Below, piece after piece: positions 7,499 to 15,753 of a stretch of DNA of 50,217 nucleotides. The notes under the pieces are model-generated. The model searched no databases, was not told where the DNA came from, and saw nothing but the letters and a program-made list of their open reading frames with translations. Positions within the stretch are counted from its first letter, which is position 1. Every line of letters starts with the position of its first letter. Origin of the DNA: Spirochaetaceae bacterium (lineage in GTDB: Bacteria; Spirochaetota; Spirochaetia; SZUA-6; DRHE01); contig CP070696.1 of the NCBI GenBank assembly GCA_020353535.1, forward strand, positions 2,443,507 to 2,493,723, written 5' to 3'. The position numbers and the translations under genes were made by a program.

Positions 7499-8110
7499 AT
7501 GGATTCAACCGATCGACCAACACTGATCGCGGCCACCAACAACCCTCATAAACTTATTGAGTTCCGCCGATTGTTTCCCGATTTCAGGCTTCTCTCTCCT
7601 GCCCAGGTCGGCAGCAACTTTTCCTACGAAGAGACCGGTACGACCTATCTGGACAATGCTCTGGGTAAAGCCCTGTATCTGTTCCGCATTGTTGAGATCC
7701 CGGTCCTGGCCGATGATTCGGGTCTGGAGGTGGCCGGCCTTGAGGGAGAGCCCGGAATCTACTCCTCCCGATACGGATCTCTGGATGGGAACACAGAACT
7801 CTCTGATTCGCAGCGCAACGCCTATCTGCTGGAGCGTACCGCTTCCCTCAGCGACCGTGACTGCTTCTTCGTGTGCTGTATGGTTGCGGTTTTCGAGGAG
7901 AAACGGTTCTTCGCCGTTCAGGAAACCTTTCATGGTATACTGGCTTCTGTACCGTCCGGCTCCGGAGGGTTCGGTTACGATCCGGTAGTGTATCTTCCGG
8001 AGCGGGGAAAAACCGTGGCCGAACTCAGCGACGAAGAGAAGGATGCCATTTCCCATCGGGGAAAGGCTGCCCGCCGGCTTGGGGCGATGATATTACCCCT
8101 TTTCCGTTAG
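7499..8110 (+). CDS. rdgB: XTP/dITP diphosphatase (HAM1/RdgB family)
   Basis: This 203-residue enzyme hydrolyses non-canonical purine nucleoside triphosphates (XTP, dITP) to the monophosphate and pyrophosphate, keeping them out of nucleic acids. The family signature is clear: ATNNPHKLIEF at the N-terminus (substrate loop), then ADDSGLEV with the metal-binding acidic residues, GIYSSRYG, GGFGYDPV and SHRGKA near the C-terminus. The frame is open upstream to 7430, but the family N-terminus and the promoter at 7458-7485 both favour ATG 7499. The gene stands apart from the sigma-like gene upstream and converges with the iron permease gene downstream. Confidence 0.93.
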   Translation: MDSTDRPTLIAATNNPHKLIEFRRLFPDFRLLSPAQVGSNFSYEETGTTYLDNALGKALYLFRIVEIPVLADDSGLEVAGLEGEPGIYSSRYGSLDGNTELSDSQRNAYLLERTASLSDRDCFFVCCMVAVFEEKRFFAVQETFHGILASVPSGSGGFGYDPVVYLPERGKTVAELSDEEKDAISHRGKAARRLGAMILPLFR

Positions 8111-8148
8111 TCGGAAAACCTTGGATCCAAAGGAGACCGATAGGAGCT

Positions 8149-9018
8149 TTAGGCGTGGGCTTGCCGCCGGTCGACGCGTCCGTTCGCACGCCGACCTGAC
8201 TTGCCCGATCGACCCAGAAGCCAAACCGCCAAAACAGCGATCAGGTAACCCAGATACGCCAGCACCTCGATAAGGCCGGGATTCCCGTTGTATCCGAACA
8301 GTCCCTTGGCGATGCTCCCAATCAGTCCGTTCTCATGCAGAAGAGGATACAAGTCTCCCCTCACACTCGGATTGATATCCCAAATATGCTCAACGACTAT
8401 CGGGATCATCCCGGCTTCCTGCAGCTCATGCACACCCCCGGCTACCAGGCCGGCGGCGAACAGGATCAAGAGGATGTTGGTGACCGCGAAGAAGCTGCGG
8501 AGATTTACGCGTAGGGCGCCGCGGAACAGCAGAAAACCCAGAACTACCGCTGCCGCCAGACCCATTGCCGCTCCCAGAAGATTGTTCTCCCCGGAGGCGA
8601 AACTCGCGGCGCTCAAGAATATGACCGATTCGATTCCTTCCCGCAGGACCGAGAAGAAAATGAGCAGGAACAATCCCGCCCGTCGTGTTCCGGTTATTCG
8701 GTTCTCAACCTTGCGTTCCAACTCCCGTGTCTGGGCGCTCTTGCGGATCATCCAGATGATGAGGGTGGTAAGAAGGATCGCCCCTGCCAACATGGTGATT
8801 CCTTCGAAGATCTCCTCTGCACGACCACTGAATCCCCCTGCAAGGATTTTAAAGACCACTGCCCCCAGAACGCTGGCTGCAACACCGGCGGACAGACCGA
8901 GGTACACCGACCATCTGTAATCCCTCTGTCCACTGCGCGCCAGGTAGCCGAGAACAATCCCGATGATCAGGGCGACCTCGAGAGTTTCCCGGAACAATAT
9001 GATAAAACTCTGAAGCAT
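8149..9018 (-). CDS. FTR1-family iron permease
   Basis: The 289-residue integral membrane protein has about seven hydrophobic helices and the two diagnostic REXXE iron-binding motifs: RETLE at 10-14 in the first helix and REGIE at 126-130 in the fourth. FTR1/EfeU proteins move ferric iron across the cytoplasmic membrane, normally with a ferroxidase or EfeO/EfeB partners; none is seen here. The C-terminus ends in a basic tail. ATG 9018 is preceded by AGAGGG and places the first motif where the family has it; an upstream in-frame start at 9069 would only add an unstructured leader. It lies 126 bp downstream of the GH114-like lipoprotein gene on the same strand. Confidence 0.92.
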   Translation of the reverse strand: MLQSFIILFRETLEVALIIGIVLGYLARSGQRDYRWSVYLGLSAGVAASVLGAVVFKILAGGFSGRAEEIFEGITMLAGAILLTTLIIWMIRKSAQTRELERKVENRITGTRRAGLFLLIFFSVLREGIESVIFLSAASFASGENNLLGAAMGLAAAVVLGFLLFRGALRVNLRSFFAVTNILLILFAAGLVAGGVHELQEAGMIPIVVEHIWDINPSVRGDLYPLLHENGLIGSIAKGLFGYNGNPGLIEVLAYLGYLIAVLAVWLLGRSGKSGRRANGRVDRRQAHA

Positions 9019-9144
9019 AAAGATCCCTCTTTCTATTGCAGTGGATCCTCGACCCACCGGCATGGTCAAAAGTATTAAACATTACTGTATTAGTCAATAT
9101 TGTCTGTGTGGATGTGACGAGGAAGGCCGGCGCAGGTGCCGAAC

Positions 9145-10212
9145 CTAGGAACCCTGTTCCTCGAAAAACTCGAAGGCGTCGATAATGTCCAGATACACCC
9201 CGTCGAAATCCCGCAAGATGATCTGATCGAGGTAGGACTCTGCACTGCCGAAAAGGATCCCCTGCCACTGCTCATCCCAGTAGCGGACCTTGTAGTTGCC
9301 CTGCCAGTTCGGATTCTCCCCGGCCAGCCATGCCGGTGAACCCGCATCAGGTCGTCCGTCCCGATTGCGGTCCCAATTCCGATCCCAATAGTAGCGATAC
9401 GACTCGGCCTCTCCAATGCTGAGATAGGAGATGACCAGCCTGCTGCCTCCATTGTCTTTCCGCTTCAGCAAACGAATGTCCTCACGCTCCAGCCACTCCG
9501 GGCCCTCCGCTCCCTCTACGAAGGCGTCGATGACGAGCAGATCGTAATTGGTCCGCCGTAAGTCGGAGAGAAAATGCTCCTTGTCGGCGAAGGCGCCCGG
9601 ATTGATGAGAAACAAGAAATTCCGGGCCTCGGCCAGACCTTGCACGTCCGCCGAGTGCTCGGCGAAGACGGGATTGGGATAGCCGGGAATCACCGTCAGA
9701 TTCCTGCGGGGGGCGGTGAAGGAGATGAAACCCTCCTGGTGATTCCTGTTGTAGGACTCGTCGATCTTTGAGCGCTGCCGGCAGTAGTCGATCACCATAA
9801 CGGTCAACTCGTTCTCTACGGCTAAGTGGAGGAAAGGCAGCATGTAGCGGATCGCTTCCGGCGGGGTTTCTCGATTATCGGCGTTGTACCCGTAGAACAG
9901 GTCCTCCCGTCCGATCCCGTCGATAGAGCGGATGTAATCCAGAGCCGGAGCAGCAGAGAGCGTTCCATCCGCCGTCAGAAGTTCGTTTCCGTTTTGAGGA
10001 ATCAGGATAAAACCCGGGTCGAGTGCGCGGGCATGGCGGCTGAGGGAGATCACCAGCTCCCGCATCCGCTGCTTGTACAGCTGGGGATCGTCCGACTCAA
10101 GCGTGCGGTTTGCTTCCTCGGGACCGGATGCACATCCGCCGGCGCCGGCAAGGGCAAGCGCAACCAGCACCCACAGCCTCCGCAGACCAGCCGTTCCCCT
10201 AGTCGGGATCAT
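9145..10212 (-). CDS. GH114-like (TM1410/MJ1477 family) lipoprotein
   Basis: The 355-residue product begins with a lipoprotein signal (hydrophobic run ending LAGAGGC, Cys27). The mature part resembles the TM1410/MJ1477 family, a TIM-barrel group related to endo-alpha-1,4-polygalactosaminidase (GH114). Visible family-like blocks are LVISYLSIGEAESYRYYW, the RYWDEQWQGI segment and the C-terminal FDGVYLDIIDAFEFF, which holds the likely catalytic acids. Relatives are sometimes mislabelled cysteinyl-tRNA synthetase; there is no synthetase motif. It should be anchored in a membrane and act on an extracellular polysaccharide, but the substrate is unknown. Its ATG overlaps the stop of the ferredoxin gene (ATGA), so the two are translationally coupled. 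Confidence 0.85.
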   Translation of the reverse strand: MIPTRGTAGLRRLWVLVALALAGAGGCASGPEEANRTLESDDPQLYKQRMRELVISLSRHARALDPGFILIPQNGNELLTADGTLSAAPALDYIRSIDGIGREDLFYGYNADNRETPPEAIRYMLPFLHLAVENELTVMVIDYCRQRSKIDESYNRNHQEGFISFTAPRRNLTVIPGYPNPVFAEHSADVQGLAEARNFLFLINPGAFADKEHFLSDLRRTNYDLLVIDAFVEGAEGPEWLEREDIRLLKRKDNGGSRLVISYLSIGEAESYRYYWDRNWDRNRDGRPDAGSPAWLAGENPNWQGNYKVRYWDEQWQGILFGSAESYLDQIILRDFDGVYLDIIDAFEFFEEQGS

Positions 10213-10520
10213 CCTGCAGTGCCCCCATCAGCCCGATTCCCCGGGTTGATTATCTCGATTTCGATATCTCCGCGGGCATAGCTCTGGCAGGCGAGTCGCA
10301 TGTCCTCCTCAGCGTTTAGAGCCTGCAAGCGGATTATTTCCCGCTGGTTCTTCTTGTTCATCTTATCCGCACCTTTAAGCACCCGGATCAGACAACGTCC
10401 GCACTGCGCCCTTCCACCGCAGATCGTCTGGATCGGGACGCTGTTTCGCTGCAGCAGATTGAGCAGCGAAACAGCCGGGCTGGAGGATATCGATCCATCC
10501 CTGCCTTGTATTTGTATCAC
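10209..10520 (-). CDS. 2Fe-2S ferredoxin
   Basis: The 103-residue protein is a plant-type [2Fe-2S] ferredoxin: CGGRAQCGRC (CX5CX2C) binds three cluster cysteines, and LACQ near residue 80 supplies the fourth. It is small, soluble and carries one electron. It is first in a minus-strand group with the GH114-like lipoprotein (4-base overlap) and then the iron permease. Why a ferredoxin should be coupled to a surface glycosidase-like lipoprotein is unclear. The region upstream holds a tandem palindromic operator at 10611-10646. Confidence 0.88.
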   Translation of the reverse strand: MIQIQGRDGSISSSPAVSLLNLLQRNSVPIQTICGGRAQCGRCLIRVLKGADKMNKKNQREIIRLQALNAEEDMRLACQSYARGDIEIEIINPGNRADGGTAG

Positions 10521-10610
10521 GGGAGAAGAGCCTATCTTTCAATGCAACCACTGTCAACCAGCCTGGTCCGGCGCAAGTCTAACGAGCCATGCTGGAGGTT
10601 CGCTTTTTTG

Positions 10611-10646
10611 ACTCAGTGATTGAGTAATTTCACTCAATAATTGAGT
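10611..10646. promoter_or_regulatory. Tandem palindromic operator ACTCA-N5-TGAGT
   Basis: Two copies of ACTCA-N5-TGAGT occur at 10611-10625 and 10632-10646, with centres 21 bp apart (two helical turns). The second is framed by TTTCACT (10628-10634) and AGTGAAA (10649-10655). This is the form of a site for two dimers of a TetR-type or similar repressor. It lies in the 215-bp divergent gap between the ferredoxin gene (10520) and the unknown gene at 10736, so it could control either or both. No matching regulator gene is adjacent. Confidence 0.65.
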
Positions 10647-10735
10647 AAAGTGAAATCGCAGAAAGCTACCTCGAGCCGGCAAGAAAGAATCAAGGGCTTG
10701 AAGCGGCATACCGAAAAATAGGTTGAGGAGAAAAA

Positions 10736-11209
10736 GTGCTTGTACTATATCCGGAGCTCGAACAGAAGGAGCTGATCGATCAGAGCAACACGACGCTGCT
10801 TCCGCTGATTCGTAAAATTCGGCAGGTCTTCGAAGATCATTTCGACAGGACCTGGTTCGCCATCATCATCGATGGTCTGCCCATAGATTTTCGCACCATC
10901 CGCATGATTCGCGAGCTGGTCGGTCTGCAGTCGATCCACGTTGGGGATGAGTGGTTCATCTATCAGGCGGTTGTGGAGCTGAGTCGCTTCAGCCTCCTGA
11001 TCCGCAAGTTCCTGCTGCCGGTTCTCAAGGAGCGGCTGGGGGTCTCGGGGCTGATACCTCATAGGATCGTTCGTGATCGTACCCAGTACATCCTGCGTAG
11101 ATTCGTGGCTTATACTTTCCCCTTCAATCTCGAGCGTCTGGAGGCGTTGACCGCAGAACTCCGTACCCAGTTGTTGGACACCTTTCCGACTCTGGAACCA
11201 CCAGCGTAG
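10736..11209 (+). CDS. Conserved hypothetical protein heading the MoxR operon
   Basis: The 157-residue product starts at GTG 10736, 5 bases after a good GAGGAG ribosome site. It is mostly helical and charged with amphipathic leucine/isoleucine patterns, has no signal peptide and no convincing membrane segment. No family is recognised. It lies 48 bp before the MoxR gene on the same strand and downstream of the tandem operator, so it is probably the first gene of the MoxR-DUF58-transglutaminase-TPR operon. Confidence 0.65.
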   Translation: MLVLYPELEQKELIDQSNTTLLPLIRKIRQVFEDHFDRTWFAIIIDGLPIDFRTIRMIRELVGLQSIHVGDEWFIYQAVVELSRFSLLIRKFLLPVLKERLGVSGLIPHRIVRDRTQYILRRFVAYTFPFNLERLEALTAELRTQLLDTFPTLEPPA

Positions 11210-11257
11210 CCAATCTTCCCGTAAGTTGATAAGCTTGAGCTCGCGGTATTTACAGCA

Positions 11258-12244
11258 ATGACGGCAGAGAAGCCGGAACGGCTCCAACGAGAGGTTGAGA
11301 AGCACCACTCTCTGAGCACGCGCCTTATCGACGGCCTGGAACAGGTCATTCGCGGTAAGCGTCGGGCTCTGGAGTATGTGATCACAGGACTGCTGGCTGG
11401 CGGGCATGTGCTCATCGAGGATGTTCCCGGACTGGGAAAAACCACCCTTGCCAAGACCGCAGCCCGCTTGATTTCAAAGGACAGGAACGGTAGGCCAGTT
11501 ACATTTAGACGTATCCAGTTTACGCCGGACCTTCTTCCCTACGACATCACCGGCGTAGATATCTTCGATCCTGAACATCGCAGATTCGTATTCAAAGCGG
11601 GTCCGGTATTTGCCAGCATAGTTCTGGCGGATGAGATAAACCGCACGACCCCGAAAGTACAGTCCGCCTTGCTGGAAGTCATGGCGGAGAACCAGGTCAC
11701 GGTGGGAAACAAGACCCACGCCATGGATCCGCTCTTTTTTGTGATTGCCACTCAGAATCCGGTGGAAACCGACGGCATCTACTCACTGCCCCTGGCGCAA
11801 CTGGATCGTTTCCTCATGAAGATATCCATAGGCTATCCCGGCGAAGAGGATGAAATCGGGATCGTGCGGGATGATCCATCGGCTACCATCATGCCGAAAG
11901 TCAAATCGATCTGCTCCAAAGCGGATATCCTGCGGGCAAGAAAAACCGTGGAGGAGATTTTCTGTGATGATCGTCTTCTGCAGGTGGCCGTCGGCATTTC
12001 CGTATCCACCAGACGCCATCGAGGAATCGAGCTGGGTTGTTCTCCCCGAGCGAGCCTGATGTTGGTTAAGACGGCTCGGGCTTTCGCCCTGATTCGAGGC
12101 AGAAGCTACTGCATAGACCAGGATTTTATCGAATTAGCCCCCCTGGTGCTCTCCCACCGTATTCGACTGAAGGACATACGCATCGACGCCGCTTCTCTGA
12201 TTCGGGAGATTACCCTGCATGAGTTTTCAAGGATCGCCTATTAA
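11258..12244 (+). CDS. MoxR-family AAA+ ATPase
   Basis: A 328-residue AAA+ chaperone-like ATPase. Walker A GLGKTT is at 58-63, Walker B and the DEINR motif at 123-129 (LADEINR), sensor 1 in FVIATQNPVE, and the arginine finger region in LPLAQLDRFLM. MoxR proteins act with von Willebrand A or DUF58 proteins in assembling or activating other complexes. That is the context here: the DUF58 gene begins 26 bp before this gene ends, and a transglutaminase and a TPR protein follow. The start at 11258 gives the normal short N-terminal helix before the ATPase core. Target proteins cannot be told from sequence. Confidence 0.95.
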   Translation: MTAEKPERLQREVEKHHSLSTRLIDGLEQVIRGKRRALEYVITGLLAGGHVLIEDVPGLGKTTLAKTAARLISKDRNGRPVTFRRIQFTPDLLPYDITGVDIFDPEHRRFVFKAGPVFASIVLADEINRTTPKVQSALLEVMAENQVTVGNKTHAMDPLFFVIATQNPVETDGIYSLPLAQLDRFLMKISIGYPGEEDEIGIVRDDPSATIMPKVKSICSKADILRARKTVEEIFCDDRLLQVAVGISVSTRRHRGIELGCSPRASLMLVKTARAFALIRGRSYCIDQDFIELAPLVLSHRIRLKDIRIDAASLIREITLHEFSRIAY

Positions 12245-13535
12245 GCGGCTCCCTCGCAATCTTTTTTCTCTTACCCGGTGGGGCATCGTATTTTCCCTCC
12301 TCTCCCTGATGATTCTGGTAGTCGGGGCGTTGCGTATGGAGTTGGCGGCGATTCTGTGGGGTAGTGCCTTCTCTTTGATCGCCCTGTATTGCCTGCTCGC
12401 CAATCGTATCATGCAGTCGGTGTTGCGGCGCTACTTCGACAAAACTCCCGATCCGTTGGATTGTACTCTGCCCTCCGATGGTGTGTTCCCCCTCAATTTG
12501 ACTACGGCCGAGGTGAGTGCTGATATCCCGCGTTACCGTGCTCCGGGACTGAAAATCGGTTTTGAGATATCCCTGAGTTGGCCGGGCAGAGATTCTCTGC
12601 GTTTGAGAAGTGATCTTCACGGAGGCCGGAACCGCAGAACTCTCGAGTTTACTCCGTCCTATCGAGGCTGTTTCCAGAGCAGGGAGGTTCACATAGTAGT
12701 AGCCGATTTGCTTGGATTCACCCGCAGTTCACTGCCGCTCCCCCTTGCAGAGAGGTTGCGGGTGTACCCGTCGGTGCGACCGGAATCGGCTGGGCGCCCG
12801 CCCAGCCGAGAGGGCGGGCAGGAGGACGATCAGAAACGAAGGACAAGAAGGAGCGAAGAGCTGCTGGAGGTGCGGAAGTATTTCCCCGGCGATGATATAC
12901 GCAAAGTCCATTGGAAGGTATTCGCCCACACCTCCGAGCTGTTTCTCCGCATCGGCGAGGAGACTCCTCCGCCGGAATCCCGATTTCTAGTGATTCTCGA
13001 TCCGGCACCCTCACCGGTGGTGCCGGCCCAGATCGCAGCGGACTATCTGGACGATCTGGTGGAGCGCTGCGCCGCTGCGGTATTGGAGGCGTTGGCACAC
13101 GGATTTCAGGTATTCTTTGCCCTTTGCGATTTGGGCCAGCCCAGGGAGATCACAGTGGAAAAAAACCGACAGCTGTTGGCTCAGTTGGCCGGAGTCTGGT
13201 GGAGCGATCGCTATGCCCTGGAACTGCCGCGGCACCAACGTTACCAGGTGTTAATCTTCTCTTCCCCCGGTTCCGGCAACCTCCCGCGCCTCTTCGAGGA
13301 ATTGGAAACACGTGGCGGAGATGTGAAGCTGTTTTTCCCCCAAATTACGATGCCTGACCGCAAGCCAGAACGCGGGAGTGTCAGGCGTCTGGTACTACGT
13401 CCGCTCGCTGGAAAAGGCAGCCCATCCCCGCAGATCGGTAGAGAGGAATTGCAGAGGTTTCGAAAGGTCCTGGACGAGGAAATCGGCCGTTGGAGTCGCA
13501 GGGGAAAGTGGAAGGTTGCTGTTGAAACAATCTAA
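12219..13535 (+). CDS. DUF58 membrane protein
   Basis: The 438-residue protein has two hydrophobic helices near residues 20-65 (a hairpin anchor) and a long soluble remainder. In the middle, a stretch reading VRKYFPGDDIRKVHWK (about residues 221-236) is the DUF58 signature, usually followed, as here, by a vWA-like domain. It overlaps the MoxR gene by 26 bp with GGAG 6 bases before the ATG. DUF58 proteins are the standard partners of MoxR ATPases; the pair with a transglutaminase suggests a cell-envelope assembly module. The metal-binding MIDAS motif is not obvious, so the vWA fold is inferred from the family. Confidence 0.9.
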   Translation: MSFQGSPIKRLPRNLFSLTRWGIVFSLLSLMILVVGALRMELAAILWGSAFSLIALYCLLANRIMQSVLRRYFDKTPDPLDCTLPSDGVFPLNLTTAEVSADIPRYRAPGLKIGFEISLSWPGRDSLRLRSDLHGGRNRRTLEFTPSYRGCFQSREVHIVVADLLGFTRSSLPLPLAERLRVYPSVRPESAGRPPSREGGQEDDQKRRTRRSEELLEVRKYFPGDDIRKVHWKVFAHTSELFLRIGEETPPPESRFLVILDPAPSPVVPAQIAADYLDDLVERCAAAVLEALAHGFQVFFALCDLGQPREITVEKNRQLLAQLAGVWWSDRYALELPRHQRYQVLIFSSPGSGNLPRLFEELETRGGDVKLFFPQITMPDRKPERGSVRRLVLRPLAGKGSPSPQIGREELQRFRKVLDEEIGRWSRRGKWKVAVETI

Positions 13536-15753
13536 GAACCTGAGCCTGGGGATCTTCCTGGTACGCAATCTTCTGCTCTATTTTCTGTTCTTCCACGCCT
13601 ATCTGTACTTCCGCGCCGATCTCGATCCGGTCTTCCTGAGTGTAGGTTTTGTGCTGGCTGTGCTGCTCGCTCTGTTGATGGACAGGCTGCGGTTGCGATT
13701 TTGGGCGGCCTTCCTGCTATTCGTCACGACGGTGTTTTGTCTTCGCCTTCTGTTTTTTCTCGTATTCCGGCTGCAGGCCGCTCTCTCTCCCGGTCCCCAT
13801 ACGGACTTCTTGTTTTTCTACTTCGACAAGGATTTTTTTCCCGGGCTGGTTCCCTGGATGCTGGTGTGGCTGTTCAACCTGCTCGCTTTTCGATATCCCC
13901 GCTTCGTGCGTTTGGAGGCCGGTTTCGATGCCCTGCTGCTTCTGGTCGTGTTCTGGTCGCAGGGCAGCTATCAGATCTCGCTCTACCCCCACCCGACCCT
14001 CCTTTCCTATGTTATCTTCCTGTTCCTGTTGCTCACGATCGTGTTGATGGTCCTGGTTCGGGTTCAAGAGCAAGCGGAGCGGTGGCAGACGACTGTTCGC
14101 TCGGTGGCATCTTTTCTCTGGGTGCTCGTCCCGCTTCTGTTGGTTGTCCTTCTCTTTGTTCTGGGACGGTACAACCAGGGTGCCGTTCGCCTGGGCAGCG
14201 GACTGATGAAGCCGACCCTGTTTCGATTTGACTTTTCCCAGTACATCAAGCTGGAGAGCGAAATCGAGATGTCCGACGATCTAGTGCTTCTGTTTCGCAA
14301 GCAGGGACCGGCGGAGCGGATCCTTCTGCGCCGATACATTCTCTCAGGCTACGACAGGAAGCGGGGCTTTTACCACATTCCCCCGGGAAGCCGTACCTCG
14401 GGAAGCCGCACCTCCGGACAGAAAGGATGGCAGGGCTTGCCGGTCACCGTGCCGGATTCTCCCGAAGAGTTTTCCGATCCCGGGTATATCGCCCGGCATG
14501 AGGTCAATCAGGAGTACTTCTTCGTCAACTTCGACCCTACGTCCCTGATCGGCATGAATTATCCGGTTCGGGTGGCGCCTCTGACCAACTGGGACGCCTC
14601 CTCGTTCCTGCGGATCTATAGAGTCGTGTCCCGGGTCAGCAACGCCGGGCTGGAGGATCTGGCATCCGCTGATTTGCTAACCGGGACAGCCGCTGATCGC
14701 GATCCTCGCCAGCCTGACAGCGGAAGCCGGCCAGCCGCACCCATGTCCGCGCAGGAGCTAGAGGTCTACACAAATTACGGCGACAATGAGCGTATCCGGG
14801 AGCTGGCCGAACAGATCGTACCGCCTTCCCTCCAGTTGGACCGGCTCAACCAGGCGCTGCGTATACACGATTATCTGAAGGACAACTACTACTACTCCCT
14901 GATGCCGGGTTTGGCCGCCGACGGCGATCAGCTGTCTCACTTTCTATACAGCAGCAAGAAGGGGTACTGTTCCTATTTCGCCTTTTCCATGACTCTGCTG
15001 TGCCGTAGCCTGGGAATTCCGGCCCGAGTTGTGGTGGGCTTCTATGTGAATCCGAATACGGAGGTGTTGAACTTCTACGAAGTCCGGGCTTACCAGGCCC
15101 ATGCCTGGGTGGAGGTTTATTTTGGCGAGTACGGTTGGATCGAGTTCGATCCCTCCTCCGAAGTCATTGCTCCCGGGGAGGAAGATACGATCCAGTTCGG
15201 TTTCGACTTCGAGACCTTTGCCCGGCTGTTGGAGGAGATTCTCAAGAATCAGCACAGTCTCGAGGAACAGAGGCCGGAATCGATCGAAGTCGAGGACAGG
15301 GTGCGCCTGCTGGGCGGAGAGTTGATCCGCGGACTGATGATCGTAGCCCGGCTGTGGTACTTCACGCTTCCCGTCCTCTACCTGCTCGTCATAACCCTGA
15401 TGAAAACTCTACCCCTCCTGCGGGTTCGGTTCAGCGGAGATCAGCGGGCTAAGATCAAGCACCTGTTTGCTGCCGCACGCATCACCCTCGAAAGTTTGGG
15501 CTTGAAGAAATCCGGTGAGGAATCACTGCTGGAGTATGCCCTGCGCATTGAGGACTGCTACCCTCTGCGACTCTCCGGGTGGGTGCAGGGCTACCTGCAG
15601 GCCGTTTTCGACGAGGTTTTTGAGGATTCGGACTTCGAACAGGCGCTTGAAAAGCGCCGGGAGTTCCTCACCTCCCTGCGGCGATGCTTCTCCCCGCTTC
15701 GTCGTGCCCTCGCTTTCCTCAATCCGCTTCCCCCTTTGGGCAGGGTGTATTGA
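13522..15753 (+). CDS. Membrane-bound transglutaminase-like protein
   Basis: The 743-residue product has about six or seven hydrophobic helices in the first 240 residues. An extracytoplasmic region then carries a transglutaminase core with Cys483 (KKGYCSYFAF), His527 (YQAHAWVEV) and Asp543 (WIEFDP), all present. A further membrane helix follows near 600-625 and a C-terminal domain resembling DUF4129-type tails. It may cross-link or cleave amide bonds in envelope proteins. TTG 13522 is chosen as start: GGAAGG lies 6 bases upstream and the first helix follows directly; the frame is open upstream but inside the DUF58 gene. It overlaps DUF58 by 14 bp and the TPR gene by 1 base. Confidence 0.88.
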   Translation: MKQSKNLSLGIFLVRNLLLYFLFFHAYLYFRADLDPVFLSVGFVLAVLLALLMDRLRLRFWAAFLLFVTTVFCLRLLFFLVFRLQAALSPGPHTDFLFFYFDKDFFPGLVPWMLVWLFNLLAFRYPRFVRLEAGFDALLLLVVFWSQGSYQISLYPHPTLLSYVIFLFLLLTIVLMVLVRVQEQAERWQTTVRSVASFLWVLVPLLLVVLLFVLGRYNQGAVRLGSGLMKPTLFRFDFSQYIKLESEIEMSDDLVLLFRKQGPAERILLRRYILSGYDRKRGFYHIPPGSRTSGSRTSGQKGWQGLPVTVPDSPEEFSDPGYIARHEVNQEYFFVNFDPTSLIGMNYPVRVAPLTNWDASSFLRIYRVVSRVSNAGLEDLASADLLTGTAADRDPRQPDSGSRPAAPMSAQELEVYTNYGDNERIRELAEQIVPPSLQLDRLNQALRIHDYLKDNYYYSLMPGLAADGDQLSHFLYSSKKGYCSYFAFSMTLLCRSLGIPARVVVGFYVNPNTEVLNFYEVRAYQAHAWVEVYFGEYGWIEFDPSSEVIAPGEEDTIQFGFDFETFARLLEEILKNQHSLEEQRPESIEVEDRVRLLGGELIRGLMIVARLWYFTLPVLYLLVITLMKTLPLLRVRFSGDQRAKIKHLFAAARITLESLGLKKSGEESLLEYALRIEDCYPLRLSGWVQGYLQAVFDEVFEDSDFEQALEKRREFLTSLRRCFSPLRRALAFLNPLPPLGRVY
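14386..14415 (+). repeat. 15-bp tandem duplication inside the transglutaminase gene
   Basis: Two consecutive 15-base units (GGAAGCCGTACCTCG and GGAAGCCGCACCTCC) differ at two positions and add an in-frame GSRTS repeat to a loop ahead of the transglutaminase core. A slippage-type duplication with no expected functional effect. Confidence 0.7.
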
